Source: Faecalibacterium sp. CAG:74
GTDB lineage: Bacteria; Bacillota; Clostridia; Christensenellales; Aristaeellaceae
Direction of reading: 5' to 3'
Assembly: GCA_000437595.1 (NCBI GenBank)
Contig: FR899900.1
Span: 233,289-256,275 of the forward strand
Length of the DNA: 22,987 bases
The notes below the pieces were generated by a model. The model worked only from the letters and a program-made list of their open reading frames with translations, had not been told where the DNA came from and searched no databases. The translations under genes were made by a program, and so were the position numbers. Shown in pieces: positions 15,892-22,354 of the stretch; the stretch's first letter is position 1, and each line of letters opens with the position of its first letter.

Positions 15892-16956
15892 TTATTCTCC
15901 TGCCGACAAAAATGCCGTGATTTCTTCGTCCATGCACGCGCGAACATCGCCGCCGGACAGATAGCACTTGCTCCATTCGGCAACTTTCTCAATCGCCGTG
16001 TCCAGATTCCAGTGGGGCTTCCAGCCAAACGTCGTCTTGAGCTTGGCGCAGTCCAGCTTCAGGAAGTTCGCCTCGTGCGGGCCGCCGTCATAGCGGTTGA
16101 CCCACTTCATGCCCTCGCCCCACTTGCGCACGAACAAATCCACCAACGCGCCGGTCTGGAAGCAGTCCACATCATCCGGGCCAACGTTATAATAGCCAGC
16201 GTACTTGCCGTCCTCGTACTGCATGGCGGCAATCATCAGGTAGGCATACAGCGGCTCCAGCACATGCTGATACGGGCGGGTGGAGAACGGGTTGCGCACC
16301 ACAATATCCTCCTGCTTCATCGCCGCGCGGATGCAGTCCGGGATGATGCGGTCGTTGGCGAAGTCGCCGCCGCCGATGACATTGCCCGCGCGCGCCGTCG
16401 AAATCGCCACGCGTCCATCAGCAAAAAAGCTGTTCTTGTAGCTGTGCGTCACCAGCTCCGAGCAGGACTTGGAATTGGAGTACGGGTCGAAGCCGTCCAG
16501 CTCCTCGTTCTCGCGGTAGCCCCACGCCCACTCCTTGTTCAGGTACACCTTGTCGGTCGTCACATTCAGGAAGGACTTGACGCAATTGCTGTTTCGCACG
16601 CACTCCAGAATATTCACCGTGCCCATGACGTTCGTTTCATAGGTGTAAGCAGGATTTTTGTAGCTGTCACGAACGATGGGCTGCGCCGCCAGATGCAGCA
16701 CAATCTCCGGCTGTGCGGCGTCAAACGCGGCCTTCAGCGTCGCATAATCGCGGATATCGCCGATAACCGAGTGCGCATCCTGCGCAATATCAGCGATTTC
16801 AAATAAGGACGGCGACGTAGGGGGATTCAGTGAATACCCCGTAACAATCGCCCCGGCATTGGCGAGCACCTTGCACAGCCACGAGCCCTTGAAGCCGGTA
16901 TGTCCCGTCACGAACACTTTCTTGCCCTGATAAAACGACAAATCGAACTGCTTCAT
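15892..16956 (-). CDS. rfbG: CDP-glucose 4,6-dehydratase
   Basis: 354-aa SDR converting CDP-glucose to CDP-4-keto-6-deoxyglucose. KKVFVTGHTGFKGSWL (12-27) is the RfbG version of the Rossmann motif. LHLAAQPIVRDSY (88-99), VTTDKVYLN with Thr134-Asp135-Lys136 and YSNSK with Tyr159/Lys163 follow. The Asp-Lys pair in place of Asp-Glu and the TGHTGFKGSW motif separate it from dTDP-glucose dehydratases. Length is typical (~355-360). The ATG at 16956 overlaps the rfbF stop (ATGA), with GGGAG nearby. A longer in-frame N-terminus lies inside rfbF and is not supported. Confidence 0.96.
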   Translation of the reverse strand: MKQFDLSFYQGKKVFVTGHTGFKGSWLCKVLANAGAIVTGYSLNPPTSPSLFEIADIAQDAHSVIGDIRDYATLKAAFDAAQPEIVLHLAAQPIVRDSYKNPAYTYETNVMGTVNILECVRNSNCVKSFLNVTTDKVYLNKEWAWGYRENEELDGFDPYSNSKSCSELVTHSYKNSFFADGRVAISTARAGNVIGGGDFANDRIIPDCIRAAMKQEDIVVRNPFSTRPYQHVLEPLYAYLMIAAMQYEDGKYAGYYNVGPDDVDCFQTGALVDLFVRKWGEGMKWVNRYDGGPHEANFLKLDCAKLKTTFGWKPHWNLDTAIEKVAEWSKCYLSGGDVRACMDEEITAFLSAGE

Positions 16957-17735
16957 TTCTCCCACACCTTCCACGGCGCATTGCCCGACGCCCACAGCTG
17001 CTCCAGCTTCTGTTTCTCCCGCAGCGTGTCCATGCACTGCCAGAAGCCTTGGTGGATGTACCCCACCAGCTGTTTCTGTGCGACAAGTTTGGTCAGCGGG
17101 CCTTTCTCAAACACGGTTTCATCGCCCTCAATCAGGTCAAACAGCTCCGGCTGGAATACCATGAAGCCGATGTTGATGAGGTCGCCGTCTATGTCCGACT
17201 TCTCGCGGAAAGCGTTAATCACGCTATTCGCACCGACTTCCACCACGCCCTTGTTCTGCCCGAAGTTGTACATCGACATGGTGCCGATTTTCCCGTGCGC
17301 CTGATGGAATGCCACCAGTTCCGCAATGTTCACGTCGCCCACCGCGTCGCCATAGGTCAGCATGAACGGCTCATTGCCGATATACTCGCGGATACGCTTG
17401 ACGCGCCCCCCTGTCTGGGTATTTAAGCCAGTGTCGACAACCGTCACGCGCCACGGCTCGGCGTGCTTGTTGTGCACAATCATCTCGTTCGTGCCGTGCG
17501 TGTAATCGAACGTGATGTCGGAGGTGTGCAGGAAGTAATCCGCAAACCACTCTTTGATGACGTGCTGCTTGTAGCCCGCGCAAATCACAAATTCGTTGTA
17601 GCCATAGGCAGAATATGTCTTCATGATATGCCACAGGATGGGCATACCGCCAATCTCAATCATGGGCTTGGGCTTGAATGCGGATTCCTCGGAAATTCGT
17701 GTGCCGAAGCCGCCGGCAAGAATGACAACTTTCAT
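16953..17735 (-). CDS. rfbF: Glucose-1-phosphate cytidylyltransferase
   Basis: 260-aa nucleotidyltransferase producing CDP-glucose from Glc-1-P and CTP. MKVVILAGGFGTRISEES and KPKPMIEIGGMPILWHIM are the RfbF signatures; LTYGDAVGDVNI and the NIGFMVF region are also typical. The ATG at 17735 has GGAGG 6 nt upstream; five extra in-frame codons before it are unlikely to be used. It overlaps rfbG by four bases, so the two enzymes are translationally coupled. It commits glucose to the CDP-6-deoxyhexose branch. Confidence 0.97.
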   Translation of the reverse strand: MKVVILAGGFGTRISEESAFKPKPMIEIGGMPILWHIMKTYSAYGYNEFVICAGYKQHVIKEWFADYFLHTSDITFDYTHGTNEMIVHNKHAEPWRVTVVDTGLNTQTGGRVKRIREYIGNEPFMLTYGDAVGDVNIAELVAFHQAHGKIGTMSMYNFGQNKGVVEVGANSVINAFREKSDIDGDLINIGFMVFQPELFDLIEGDETVFEKGPLTKLVAQKQLVGYIHQGFWQCMDTLREKQKLEQLWASGNAPWKVWEK

Positions 17736-17762
17736 CGTTTTCCTCCTCATTGCGTCGGATGC

Positions 17763-18767
17763 TCAATACAAGCCTTGTTTGCCGCAGTCCTCGAACCAGT
17801 CGCGGAAGGTGTCCTCCAGCCCCGCGTGGAACGCGTAGCCGCTCTCCGCCAGCTTTTGGCCGCTGATGTTCGTGCTCACCATCAGTTTCTTCACGCGCGC
17901 CGGGTGAATGCCGACTTTCTTGCCGCCGATGGGGCCAAGAATCGTCGCCGCGGTCATCAGCAGGCCGCCCGGAATCAGCGGAATATGGCGCTTCATCCCG
18001 GTCGCCGCCTGCATGGCGCTGCAAATCTGCTCGATGGTGTACGCCGGCTCGAACGTGCAGTTGTACACATCCACACCCGGAAAATCATGGTCAATCATCC
18101 GATATTGGAAGAAACGCACCAGTTCCTTCACATAAATGCACGCCTTCACCGTGTCCTTGCGCCCGGCATAGAAGAAATAGTGCTTCTTCTGGCTGTTGTA
18201 CAGGCGGGTCATATTGCCATGCTCACCCTTGCCATACACAATGCCCGGCCGTACAATCGTCAGTTCGCGTTTTGCTTCCTTTGCCTGCCAAATCTGATGG
18301 ATTTTCTCCGCCACCAGCTTGCTGATGCCGTATGGCGTGTTTGGCGTAGGCAGCGTGTCCTCCGTTTTCAGCTCCTCCGCCGCGCCGTAGGGCGCAATGG
18401 AACTGGTGAAGAGGATTTTGCGGATGCCGTGCTGCTCCGCAAAGGCGGTCACATTCTCCGCGCCGCGAATATTCGTCTCGAAGTAGGCGTAATCCGGATG
18501 CCCCGGCGTCCTGTGCACCGCCGCAAGGTTGAAAATCACATCATCCGGCGTGGGCGTGAAATCAAGGGCAATCGGCTTGCGCACATCCACGCGGCGATAG
18601 ACGACCCCCTCGTTTTTCTCCACGACGCCGGGCACAACGCCTTCTTCGCCGGGCATGACCAAATCCAAATCGTAAATGCAGTCGCCGGGCTTTACGCACG
18701 CATCCTTCAAGCGGTGAATCAGGTGTGTGCCGATGAAGCCGGAGCCGCCGAAAATCAGGCAATTCAT
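17763..18767 (-). CDS. NAD-dependent epimerase/dehydratase family protein (extended SDR)
   Basis: 334-aa extended SDR. CLIFGGSGFIGTHL (3-16) binds the cofactor, FNLAAVHRTPGHP (79-91) is the LAA region, TSSIAPYG (121-128) the Ser strand and YGISK (Tyr146/Lys150) the catalytic pair. The C-terminal part contains a hydrophobic LIPGGLLMTAATILGP stretch. It is intact for catalysis, but the substrate is not evident. It resembles sugar-nucleotide epimerases encoded beside PGT genes. It sits between the sugar transferase (10 bp) and rfbF (27 bp). The start at 18767 was chosen for MNCLIFGGSGFIG. It could be a UDP-hexose 4-epimerase or a reductase supplying the first sugar. Confidence 0.8.
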   Translation of the reverse strand: MNCLIFGGSGFIGTHLIHRLKDACVKPGDCIYDLDLVMPGEEGVVPGVVEKNEGVVYRRVDVRKPIALDFTPTPDDVIFNLAAVHRTPGHPDYAYFETNIRGAENVTAFAEQHGIRKILFTSSIAPYGAAEELKTEDTLPTPNTPYGISKLVAEKIHQIWQAKEAKRELTIVRPGIVYGKGEHGNMTRLYNSQKKHYFFYAGRKDTVKACIYVKELVRFFQYRMIDHDFPGVDVYNCTFEPAYTIEQICSAMQAATGMKRHIPLIPGGLLMTAATILGPIGGKKVGIHPARVKKLMVSTNISGQKLAESGYAFHAGLEDTFRDWFEDCGKQGLY

Positions 18768-18777
18768 TGCTTCGCCC

Positions 18778-19455
18778 TCACTTCGCGCCGTCCCTGTGGA
18801 GGACAGCAACCACGGTTTTCAGCAGAATCTTGCAGTCCAGCCATATCGACGCCTGGCGGATGTATGTCATCTCCATCTGCTGCCGATGCCCGCTCTGGTA
18901 GGTCGCATTGTTGCGCGCGTATGCCTGCCAATAGCCGGTCACGCCCGGCTTGACGGACAACAGCACATCCGCCGAATCCGCATAATACTGCTGGATTTCC
19001 GATTTCAGCAGCGGCCGCGGTCCGACAAGGCTCATTTCGCCCGCAAGAACATTGAACAGCTGCGGCAGCTCGTCCAAACTCGTTTTGCGCAGGAAATTGC
19101 CCACCGGCGTGATGCGCGGGTCATTATCGATTTTGAACTCCGTATGATACTGGCGCTTCTGCTCCTCGCTCAGCTGGTCAATCATCTGATCAGCATTGCG
19201 GTACATGCTCCTGAATTTCCACATTTTGAACGGCTTGCCATTCTTGCCGATACGCACCTGCCCGTAGATGACAGCGCCGGGATCACCCAGATAGACAATG
19301 ACGGAAAGAATCAGGAACAGCGGCGAAAGTACGATAACCGCCATTGCCGTCGCCGTCAGGTCGAACGCCCGCTTGACGGCACGATAGCCAAGTTTATTCG
19401 CGCCCGTGCGGGATGCTGTCGGTTCTATCGCCTGTTCTGGTAGTCCATGCTGCAT
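18778..19455 (-). CDS. Undecaprenyl-phosphate sugar phosphotransferase (bacterial sugar transferase, monotopic PGT)
   Basis: 225-aa PF02397 protein. A single hydrophobic re-entrant segment at ~33-55 (DLTATAMAVIVLSPLFLILSV) comes after YRAVKRAF. FKMWKFRSMYRNAD, NDPRITPVGNFLRKTSLDELPQLFNVL with the catalytic Asp128-Glu129 dyad, SLVGPRPLL and KPGVTGYWQA follow. It moves a sugar-1-phosphate from a UDP-sugar to undecaprenyl phosphate, starting the repeat unit. It lacks the large N-terminal WcaJ membrane domain, as in PglC-like small PGTs. The ATG at 19455 has GGGAG 10 nt upstream. It is one of two PGTs in the window (compare 21051-21749). Sugar specificity unknown. Confidence 0.94.
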   Translation of the reverse strand: MQHGLPEQAIEPTASRTGANKLGYRAVKRAFDLTATAMAVIVLSPLFLILSVIVYLGDPGAVIYGQVRIGKNGKPFKMWKFRSMYRNADQMIDQLSEEQKRQYHTEFKIDNDPRITPVGNFLRKTSLDELPQLFNVLAGEMSLVGPRPLLKSEIQQYYADSADVLLSVKPGVTGYWQAYARNNATYQSGHRQQMEMTYIRQASIWLDCKILLKTVVAVLHRDGAK

Positions 19456-19484
19456 ATGATTACCGCTCCCTTATTCAGTCGTAC

Positions 19485-20690
19485 TTAGTCGCGCTGGAAA
19501 ATATCGCGCGTATACACCTTATCCTGCACATCATCAAGCGCCTTGTCGTAGCGGTTCGCCACGATGATGCGGCTCATTGCCTTGAATTGCGCCAAGTCGT
19601 TGACCACCCTGCTGCCGGAAAACGTTTCACCATCCGGCAGTGTCGGCTCGTAAATCACGATGGATGCGCCTTTCGCCTTCAGGCGCTGCATCACGCCCTG
19701 TATGCTGCTTTGGCGGAAGTTGTCGCTGCCGCGCTTCATCGTCAGGCGGTAGATGCCAATAACGGGATGATTTTCCGTCGTCAGCGCCATCACGCGGTCG
19801 GCAATAAAGTCCTTGCGCGTCTTGTTGCTCTCGACAATGGCGGAAATCATGTTCTGCGGCACATCGGCGTAGTTCGCCAGCAGCTGCTTGGTGTCCTTCG
19901 GCAGGCAGTAGCCGCCGTAGCCGAACGACGGGTTGTTGTAATGGCTGCCGATGCGCGGGTCGAGACACACGCCATCCAAAATCTTCCGTGTGTTCAAGCC
20001 TTTGCTCTCCGCGTAGGTGTCCAGCTCATTGAAGTACGCCACGCGCAGCGCCAAATAGGTGTTGGCAAACAGCTTGACCGCCTCCGCCTCGCTGAAGCCC
20101 ATCAGCAGCGTGTCCACGTTCGGCTTTTCCGCGCCTTCCTGCAATAGCGCAGCGAACGCGCGGGCGGATGCGGTCAGGCGCGTATCCTGCATGTCCGTGC
20201 CGACAATGATGCGGCTTGGGTACAGGCTGTCCTCCATTGCGTGCGATTCGCGCAGGAACTCCGGGCTGAAGAGGATGTTCCTGTTATGGAATTTCTCGCG
20301 CACCGATGCGGTGTACCCGACCGGGACGGTGGATTTGATGACCACCGCCGCATCCGGATTGCACTGCGTGACCAGCCCGATAACCTCCTCCACCGCCGCC
20401 GTCTGGAAGCGCTGGGTAACATCATCGTAATTCGTCGGGACGGCAATGACGACGAAGTCCGCACCGGCATAGGCGGCTTGGGCGTCGAGCGTTGCGCTCA
20501 GTTGCAGGGGCGTGTGCGACAAAACCTGCTGCATCACGTCATCCCGCACAGGCGATTCGCGGCGATTAATCATGCTGATTTTTTCCGGCACAACATCCAC
20601 CACTGTCACCTGATGATGCTGGGACAGCAGCACCGCCATCGCCATGCCGACGTAGCCTGCGCCAGCAACCGCAATCTTGTAGGCTCTCAT
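19485..20690 (-). CDS. ugd: UDP-glucose 6-dehydrogenase
   Basis: 401-aa nucleotide-sugar dehydrogenase that oxidises UDP-glucose to UDP-glucuronate with two NAD+. Seen: GAGYVGMAMA (10-19), VVIAVPTNYD (80-89), KSTVPVGYT, FSPEFLRESHA, the linker helix with NTYLALRVAYFNELD (210-224), and the catalytic GYGGYCLPKDT with Cys262. The C-terminal NAD-sugar-binding domain is present and complete. The ATG at 20690 has GGAGGGG ~6 nt upstream. It is the first enzyme gene of the operon; the leader ORF at 20687-20770 overlaps its start codon. A family member with other specificity (UDP-ManNAc type) is less likely but cannot be ruled out by eye. Confidence 0.93.
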   Translation of the reverse strand: MRAYKIAVAGAGYVGMAMAVLLSQHHQVTVVDVVPEKISMINRRESPVRDDVMQQVLSHTPLQLSATLDAQAAYAGADFVVIAVPTNYDDVTQRFQTAAVEEVIGLVTQCNPDAAVVIKSTVPVGYTASVREKFHNRNILFSPEFLRESHAMEDSLYPSRIIVGTDMQDTRLTASARAFAALLQEGAEKPNVDTLLMGFSEAEAVKLFANTYLALRVAYFNELDTYAESKGLNTRKILDGVCLDPRIGSHYNNPSFGYGGYCLPKDTKQLLANYADVPQNMISAIVESNKTRKDFIADRVMALTTENHPVIGIYRLTMKRGSDNFRQSSIQGVMQRLKAKGASIVIYEPTLPDGETFSGSRVVNDLAQFKAMSRIIVANRYDKALDDVQDKVYTRDIFQRD

Positions 20691-20770
20691 GCTGTCCCCT
20701 CCATCGTCTCGTTTTTGAAAAAAAGTTCGTCATGCATACATTGCGGCGAACCAGCTGCCGACAGGTACAT
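20687..20770 (-). CDS. Candidate 27-aa leader peptide overlapping the ugd start
   Basis: Small ORF from ATG 20770 to a TGA that shares ATGA with the ugd start codon (20690-20687). The peptide begins MYLSAAGSPQC and ends MEGTA. It starts ~12 nt into the predicted transcript. Its RBS is poor (GATGGG close to the ATG). The four-base stop/start overlap is the same coupling used between structural genes in this operon, which is the main support. It spans the T-rich hairpin at 20718-20752. An overlapping 17-codon ORF (20730-20783) lies in another frame. I do not recognise either peptide. Confidence 0.35.
   Translation of the reverse strand: MYLSAAGSPQCMHDELFFKNETMEGTA
20718..20752 (-). terminator. 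Weak attenuator-like hairpin in the ugd leader
   Basis: In the transcript, GGTTCG (20752-20747) pairs with CGAACT (20729-20724), using one G-U pair, around a 17-nt loop; a run of seven T ends the element. The stem is only 5-6 bp, so termination may be partial or conditional. It lies between the operon promoter and ugd. Confidence 0.35.
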
Positions 20771-20779
20771 ACCCATCAA

Positions 20780-20847
20780 GCATTTTCCATTATACCATGC
20801 AAACCGTTATTTGGCAAGTAAATCTCGATTAATTTTGTGGAAAATGC
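20780..20847. repeat. Perfect 10-bp inverted repeat bracketing the operon promoter
   Basis: GCATTTTCCA at 20780-20789 and TGGAAAATGC at 20838-20847 are exact reverse complements, with 48 bp between them. The -35 box and all but one base of the -10 box lie inside the interval. Flanking bases do not extend the match. It could be a pair of operator half-sites (centres ~58 bp apart) or the ends of an invertible segment. Confidence 0.5.
20789..20817 (-). promoter_or_regulatory. Sigma-A promoter of the ~19 kb polysaccharide operon
   Basis: Minus strand -35 TTGCCA (20817-20812), 17-bp spacer, perfect -10 TATAAT (20794-20789). Expected transcription start is about 20782, giving a ~92-nt leader before ugd. 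No other convincing promoter was found before any downstream gene of the operon. Confidence 0.8.
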
Positions 20848-20961
20848 AGTTTTATCAGCTTTTCTTCCTATTATATATTTCCGAGTGTAGCAATGTTCGT
20901 CGCCTTATGAGAATGCACCCAGCTACGCCGCGAATTTGAAAACAGGATAATATGGAACACG

Positions 20962-20998
20962 AAAAAAGCGTGGTGACGTCCTTGGCACACACACGCTT
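20962..20998 (-). terminator. Intrinsic terminator after the stand-alone sugar transferase
   Basis: Seven-bp stem AAGCGTG / CACGCTT (transcript sense), extendable by GTG/CAC after a one-base bulge, followed by a T-run (six T including the last stem bases). It lies 53 bp past the stop of the 21051-21749 gene. It separates that gene from the operon promoter downstream. The remaining ~110 bp up to the promoter (20848-20961) is AT-rich and holds nothing else recognisable. Confidence 0.85.
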
Positions 20999-21050
20999 CC
21001 GATGATTTCTTTGCAGTATTTTCATCCAGCGGCATATTTATGCACGCTTT

Positions 21051-21749
21051 TTATTCGCCCGTGCCCGCAAAAACCGTCCATACCGTGCCGAAAATCAGCT
21101 TCCAGTCCAGCAGGAAGCTGCGATCGCGGATGTAGCGCATATCCATGTCCATCCACTCGTCAAACGTCACGTCATTGCGGTTCGGCTGAATCTGCCAAAT
21201 GCAGGTCAGACCGGGACGGACATACAGGCGCTGGCGCTCGTAATCCGTATACGCCGCCACTTCGCACGGCAGCGGCGGACGCGGGCCGACGATGCTCATG
21301 CTGCCAACCAGAATATCCCACAACTGGGGCAGCTCGTCGATGCCGCACTTGCGGATGAAACGCCCCACACGGGTGATGCGTGGGTCATCCTTGTGCTTGA
21401 AAATCGGGCCGTTCATCTCTGTGCTGCGCTTCAAATCCGCCAGCTTCGCCTCAGCGTCCACGCACATGGATCGGAATTTGTGGATGCGGAACTCCTTGCC
21501 GTCAATGCCGCTGCGCACCTGCGTAAAAATCGGCGAACCGCTCGGATCATCAATGACAATCGCGAGCGCTACAATCAGCAGCAGCGGCGAAAGCACAATC
21601 AGCGCCAGCAGGGAGAAAAACACATCCTGCACTCGCTTCAGCGCCCGATAGACCGGTTTTTCCTTGCGCACCTGTTCATGATTGAGCCAAATCTGCTCGC
21701 GCGTGGTCGTCGCCGGCTGCTGTACCGTTGCTTCCGTCATCGCCGCCAT
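21051..21749 (-). CDS. Undecaprenyl-phosphate sugar phosphotransferase (second PGT, own transcription unit)
   Basis: 232-aa bacterial sugar transferase (PF02397). A polar ~35-residue N-terminus precedes a hydrophobic segment at ~42-66 (DVFFSLLALIVLSPLLLIVAL). FRIHKFRSMCVDAE, DDPRITRVGRFIRKCGIDELPQLWDIL with Asp138-Glu139, SIVGPRPPLP and RPGLTCIWQI follow. It starts lipid-linked glycan synthesis. Start choice is uncertain: ATG 21749 has GGGAGG 3 nt away, ATG 21740 has it 12 nt away, and an in-frame codon at 21788 lacks an RBS. It differs clearly in sequence from the operon-encoded PGT. It has its own promoter and terminator, so it can be expressed independently of the operon. Confidence 0.93.
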   Translation of the reverse strand: MAAMTEATVQQPATTTREQIWLNHEQVRKEKPVYRALKRVQDVFFSLLALIVLSPLLLIVALAIVIDDPSGSPIFTQVRSGIDGKEFRIHKFRSMCVDAEAKLADLKRSTEMNGPIFKHKDDPRITRVGRFIRKCGIDELPQLWDILVGSMSIVGPRPPLPCEVAAYTDYERQRLYVRPGLTCIWQIQPNRNDVTFDEWMDMDMRYIRDRSFLLDWKLIFGTVWTVFAGTGE

Positions 21750-21789
21750 CCACCTCCCATCCACCGCCACTGCTTTTGCGGTCGGCAAA

Positions 21790-21830
21790 TTTTTACGCTA
21801 TCTTCTGTCCGACGAATCGTACGCAAAAAT
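21790..21830 (-). other. Possible 5' UTR hairpin upstream of the second PGT
   Basis: In the leader of the 21749 gene, TTTTTGCGT and GCGTAAAAA can pair as a 9-bp stem with two G-U pairs and a ~22-nt loop. It is not followed by a T-run and does not cover the RBS. Supported only by visible complementarity; the function is unknown. Confidence 0.25.
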
Positions 21831-21849
21831 CACCTGAACCACCTTGCTT

Positions 21850-21878
21850 ATTTTACCACACATGTTTCGGCATGTCAA
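21850..21878 (-). promoter_or_regulatory. Sigma-A promoter of the stand-alone sugar transferase
   Basis: Minus strand -35 TTGACA (21878-21873), 17-bp spacer, -10 TAAAAT (21855-21850). It gives a ~95-nt 5' UTR for the 21749 gene. It is divergent from the plus-strand promoter near 21969, about 90 bp away. Confidence 0.8.
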
Positions 21879-21968
21879 TTGTCTTCCAGGAAAATCCGTG
21901 TCGTCTGTATTTTTCCTGCTTTTTTGCTTTTTCTTCCGAAAATGCAGGAAAACTTGCTGATTTTGTCG

Positions 21969-21974
21969 TATAAT
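21969..21974 (+). promoter_or_regulatory. Probable -10 element for the divergent plus-strand cluster
   Basis: Perfect TATAAT, but the expected -35 region (GGAAAA/AGGAAA) is poor and there is no TGn extension. Position upstream of the 22073 gene makes it the likely promoter. It may need an activator or another feature for full strength. Confidence 0.5.
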
Positions 21975-22006
21975 AAGGAAGGGGTACGACCAACATCGTC
22001 GGTTTT

Positions 22007-22027
22007 GCGTGGGAATCCGCGCTTTTT
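22007..22027 (+). terminator. Short attenuator-like hairpin before the plus-strand cluster
   Basis: GCGTGG (22007-22012) and CCGCGC (22017-22022) form a 6-bp stem with one G-U pair and a GAAT loop, followed by five T. It sits ~25 nt after the likely transcription start and ~45 nt before the first gene. Premature termination or stalling here is possible. Confidence 0.4.
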
Positions 22028-22072
22028 GCCCTTCGTAATCACACAATGCAGCCACGGAAGGAGATGACGCTC

Positions 22073-22354
22073 ATGCAGCCCAAACTACCGCAAGACGAAC
22101 GCTACGAGCAGCGTCCGGACGGCACAATCCGCCGTTTCCGACAGCAGACGCCGCCCGCGCAGAGCACCTATATTCCCCAGCCGCCGCCCGATGAGCCGCC
22201 GCGCCGCCGCAAGCGGGAAAAGCACCGCCATCGCCGCGTCTGGCTGTACGTTTTCGCGCTGATTGGCGTGGCGTTCGTCGCCGTGGAAATCTTCCGCTAT
22301 CTGATTGTGCCGCTGCTCGTTCAGCTGCACATCTGGACAGGAGGTCGCCTGTGA
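22073..22354 (+). CDS. Small Arg/Pro-rich protein with one transmembrane segment
   Basis: 93-aa protein of unknown function. Residues 1-~54 are polar and likely cytoplasmic: Pro-rich (YIPQPPPDEPP) then strongly basic (RRRKREKHRHRR). One hydrophobic segment follows at ~56-80 (VWLYVFALIGVAFVAVEIF...), then a short tail. The positive charges before the helix predict N-in topology. The ATG at 22073 is preferred over 22046 and 22064 because AAGGAG lies 9 nt upstream. The stop overlaps the next gene's GTG start, so both are coupled. I do not recognise a family; partnership with the DUF4230-like protein is inferred from the overlap. Confidence 0.75.
   Translation: MQPKLPQDERYEQRPDGTIRRFRQQTPPAQSTYIPQPPPDEPPRRRKREKHRHRRVWLYVFALIGVAFVAVEIFRYLIVPLLVQLHIWTGGRL

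Noticed and set aside
17463..18953. Plus-strand open frame of 496 codons, along with other long plus-strand frames (11816-12910, 15733-16806, 151-1191)
   Set aside because: They lie antisense to genes with clear family motifs (rfbF and SDR, FrhB, rfbG, purC). Their translations are His/Arg/Ala-rich without domains, as expected from GC-rich shadow frames.
1864..20690. Mobile element or integration boundary around the glycan operon
   Set aside because: No transposase, integrase, tRNA or direct-repeat boundary was seen; the lower GC of wzx/wzy is common for these families and not proof of transfer.
20860..20880. TATAAT-like string (minus strand) in the gap between the second PGT and ugd
   Set aside because: The best -35 match is three of six bases. 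The promoter at 20789-20817 is much better and closer to ugd.
20691..21050. JUMPstart/ops element for RfaH-type antitermination
   Set aside because: The GGCGGTAG core is not present on the minus strand of this leader region.
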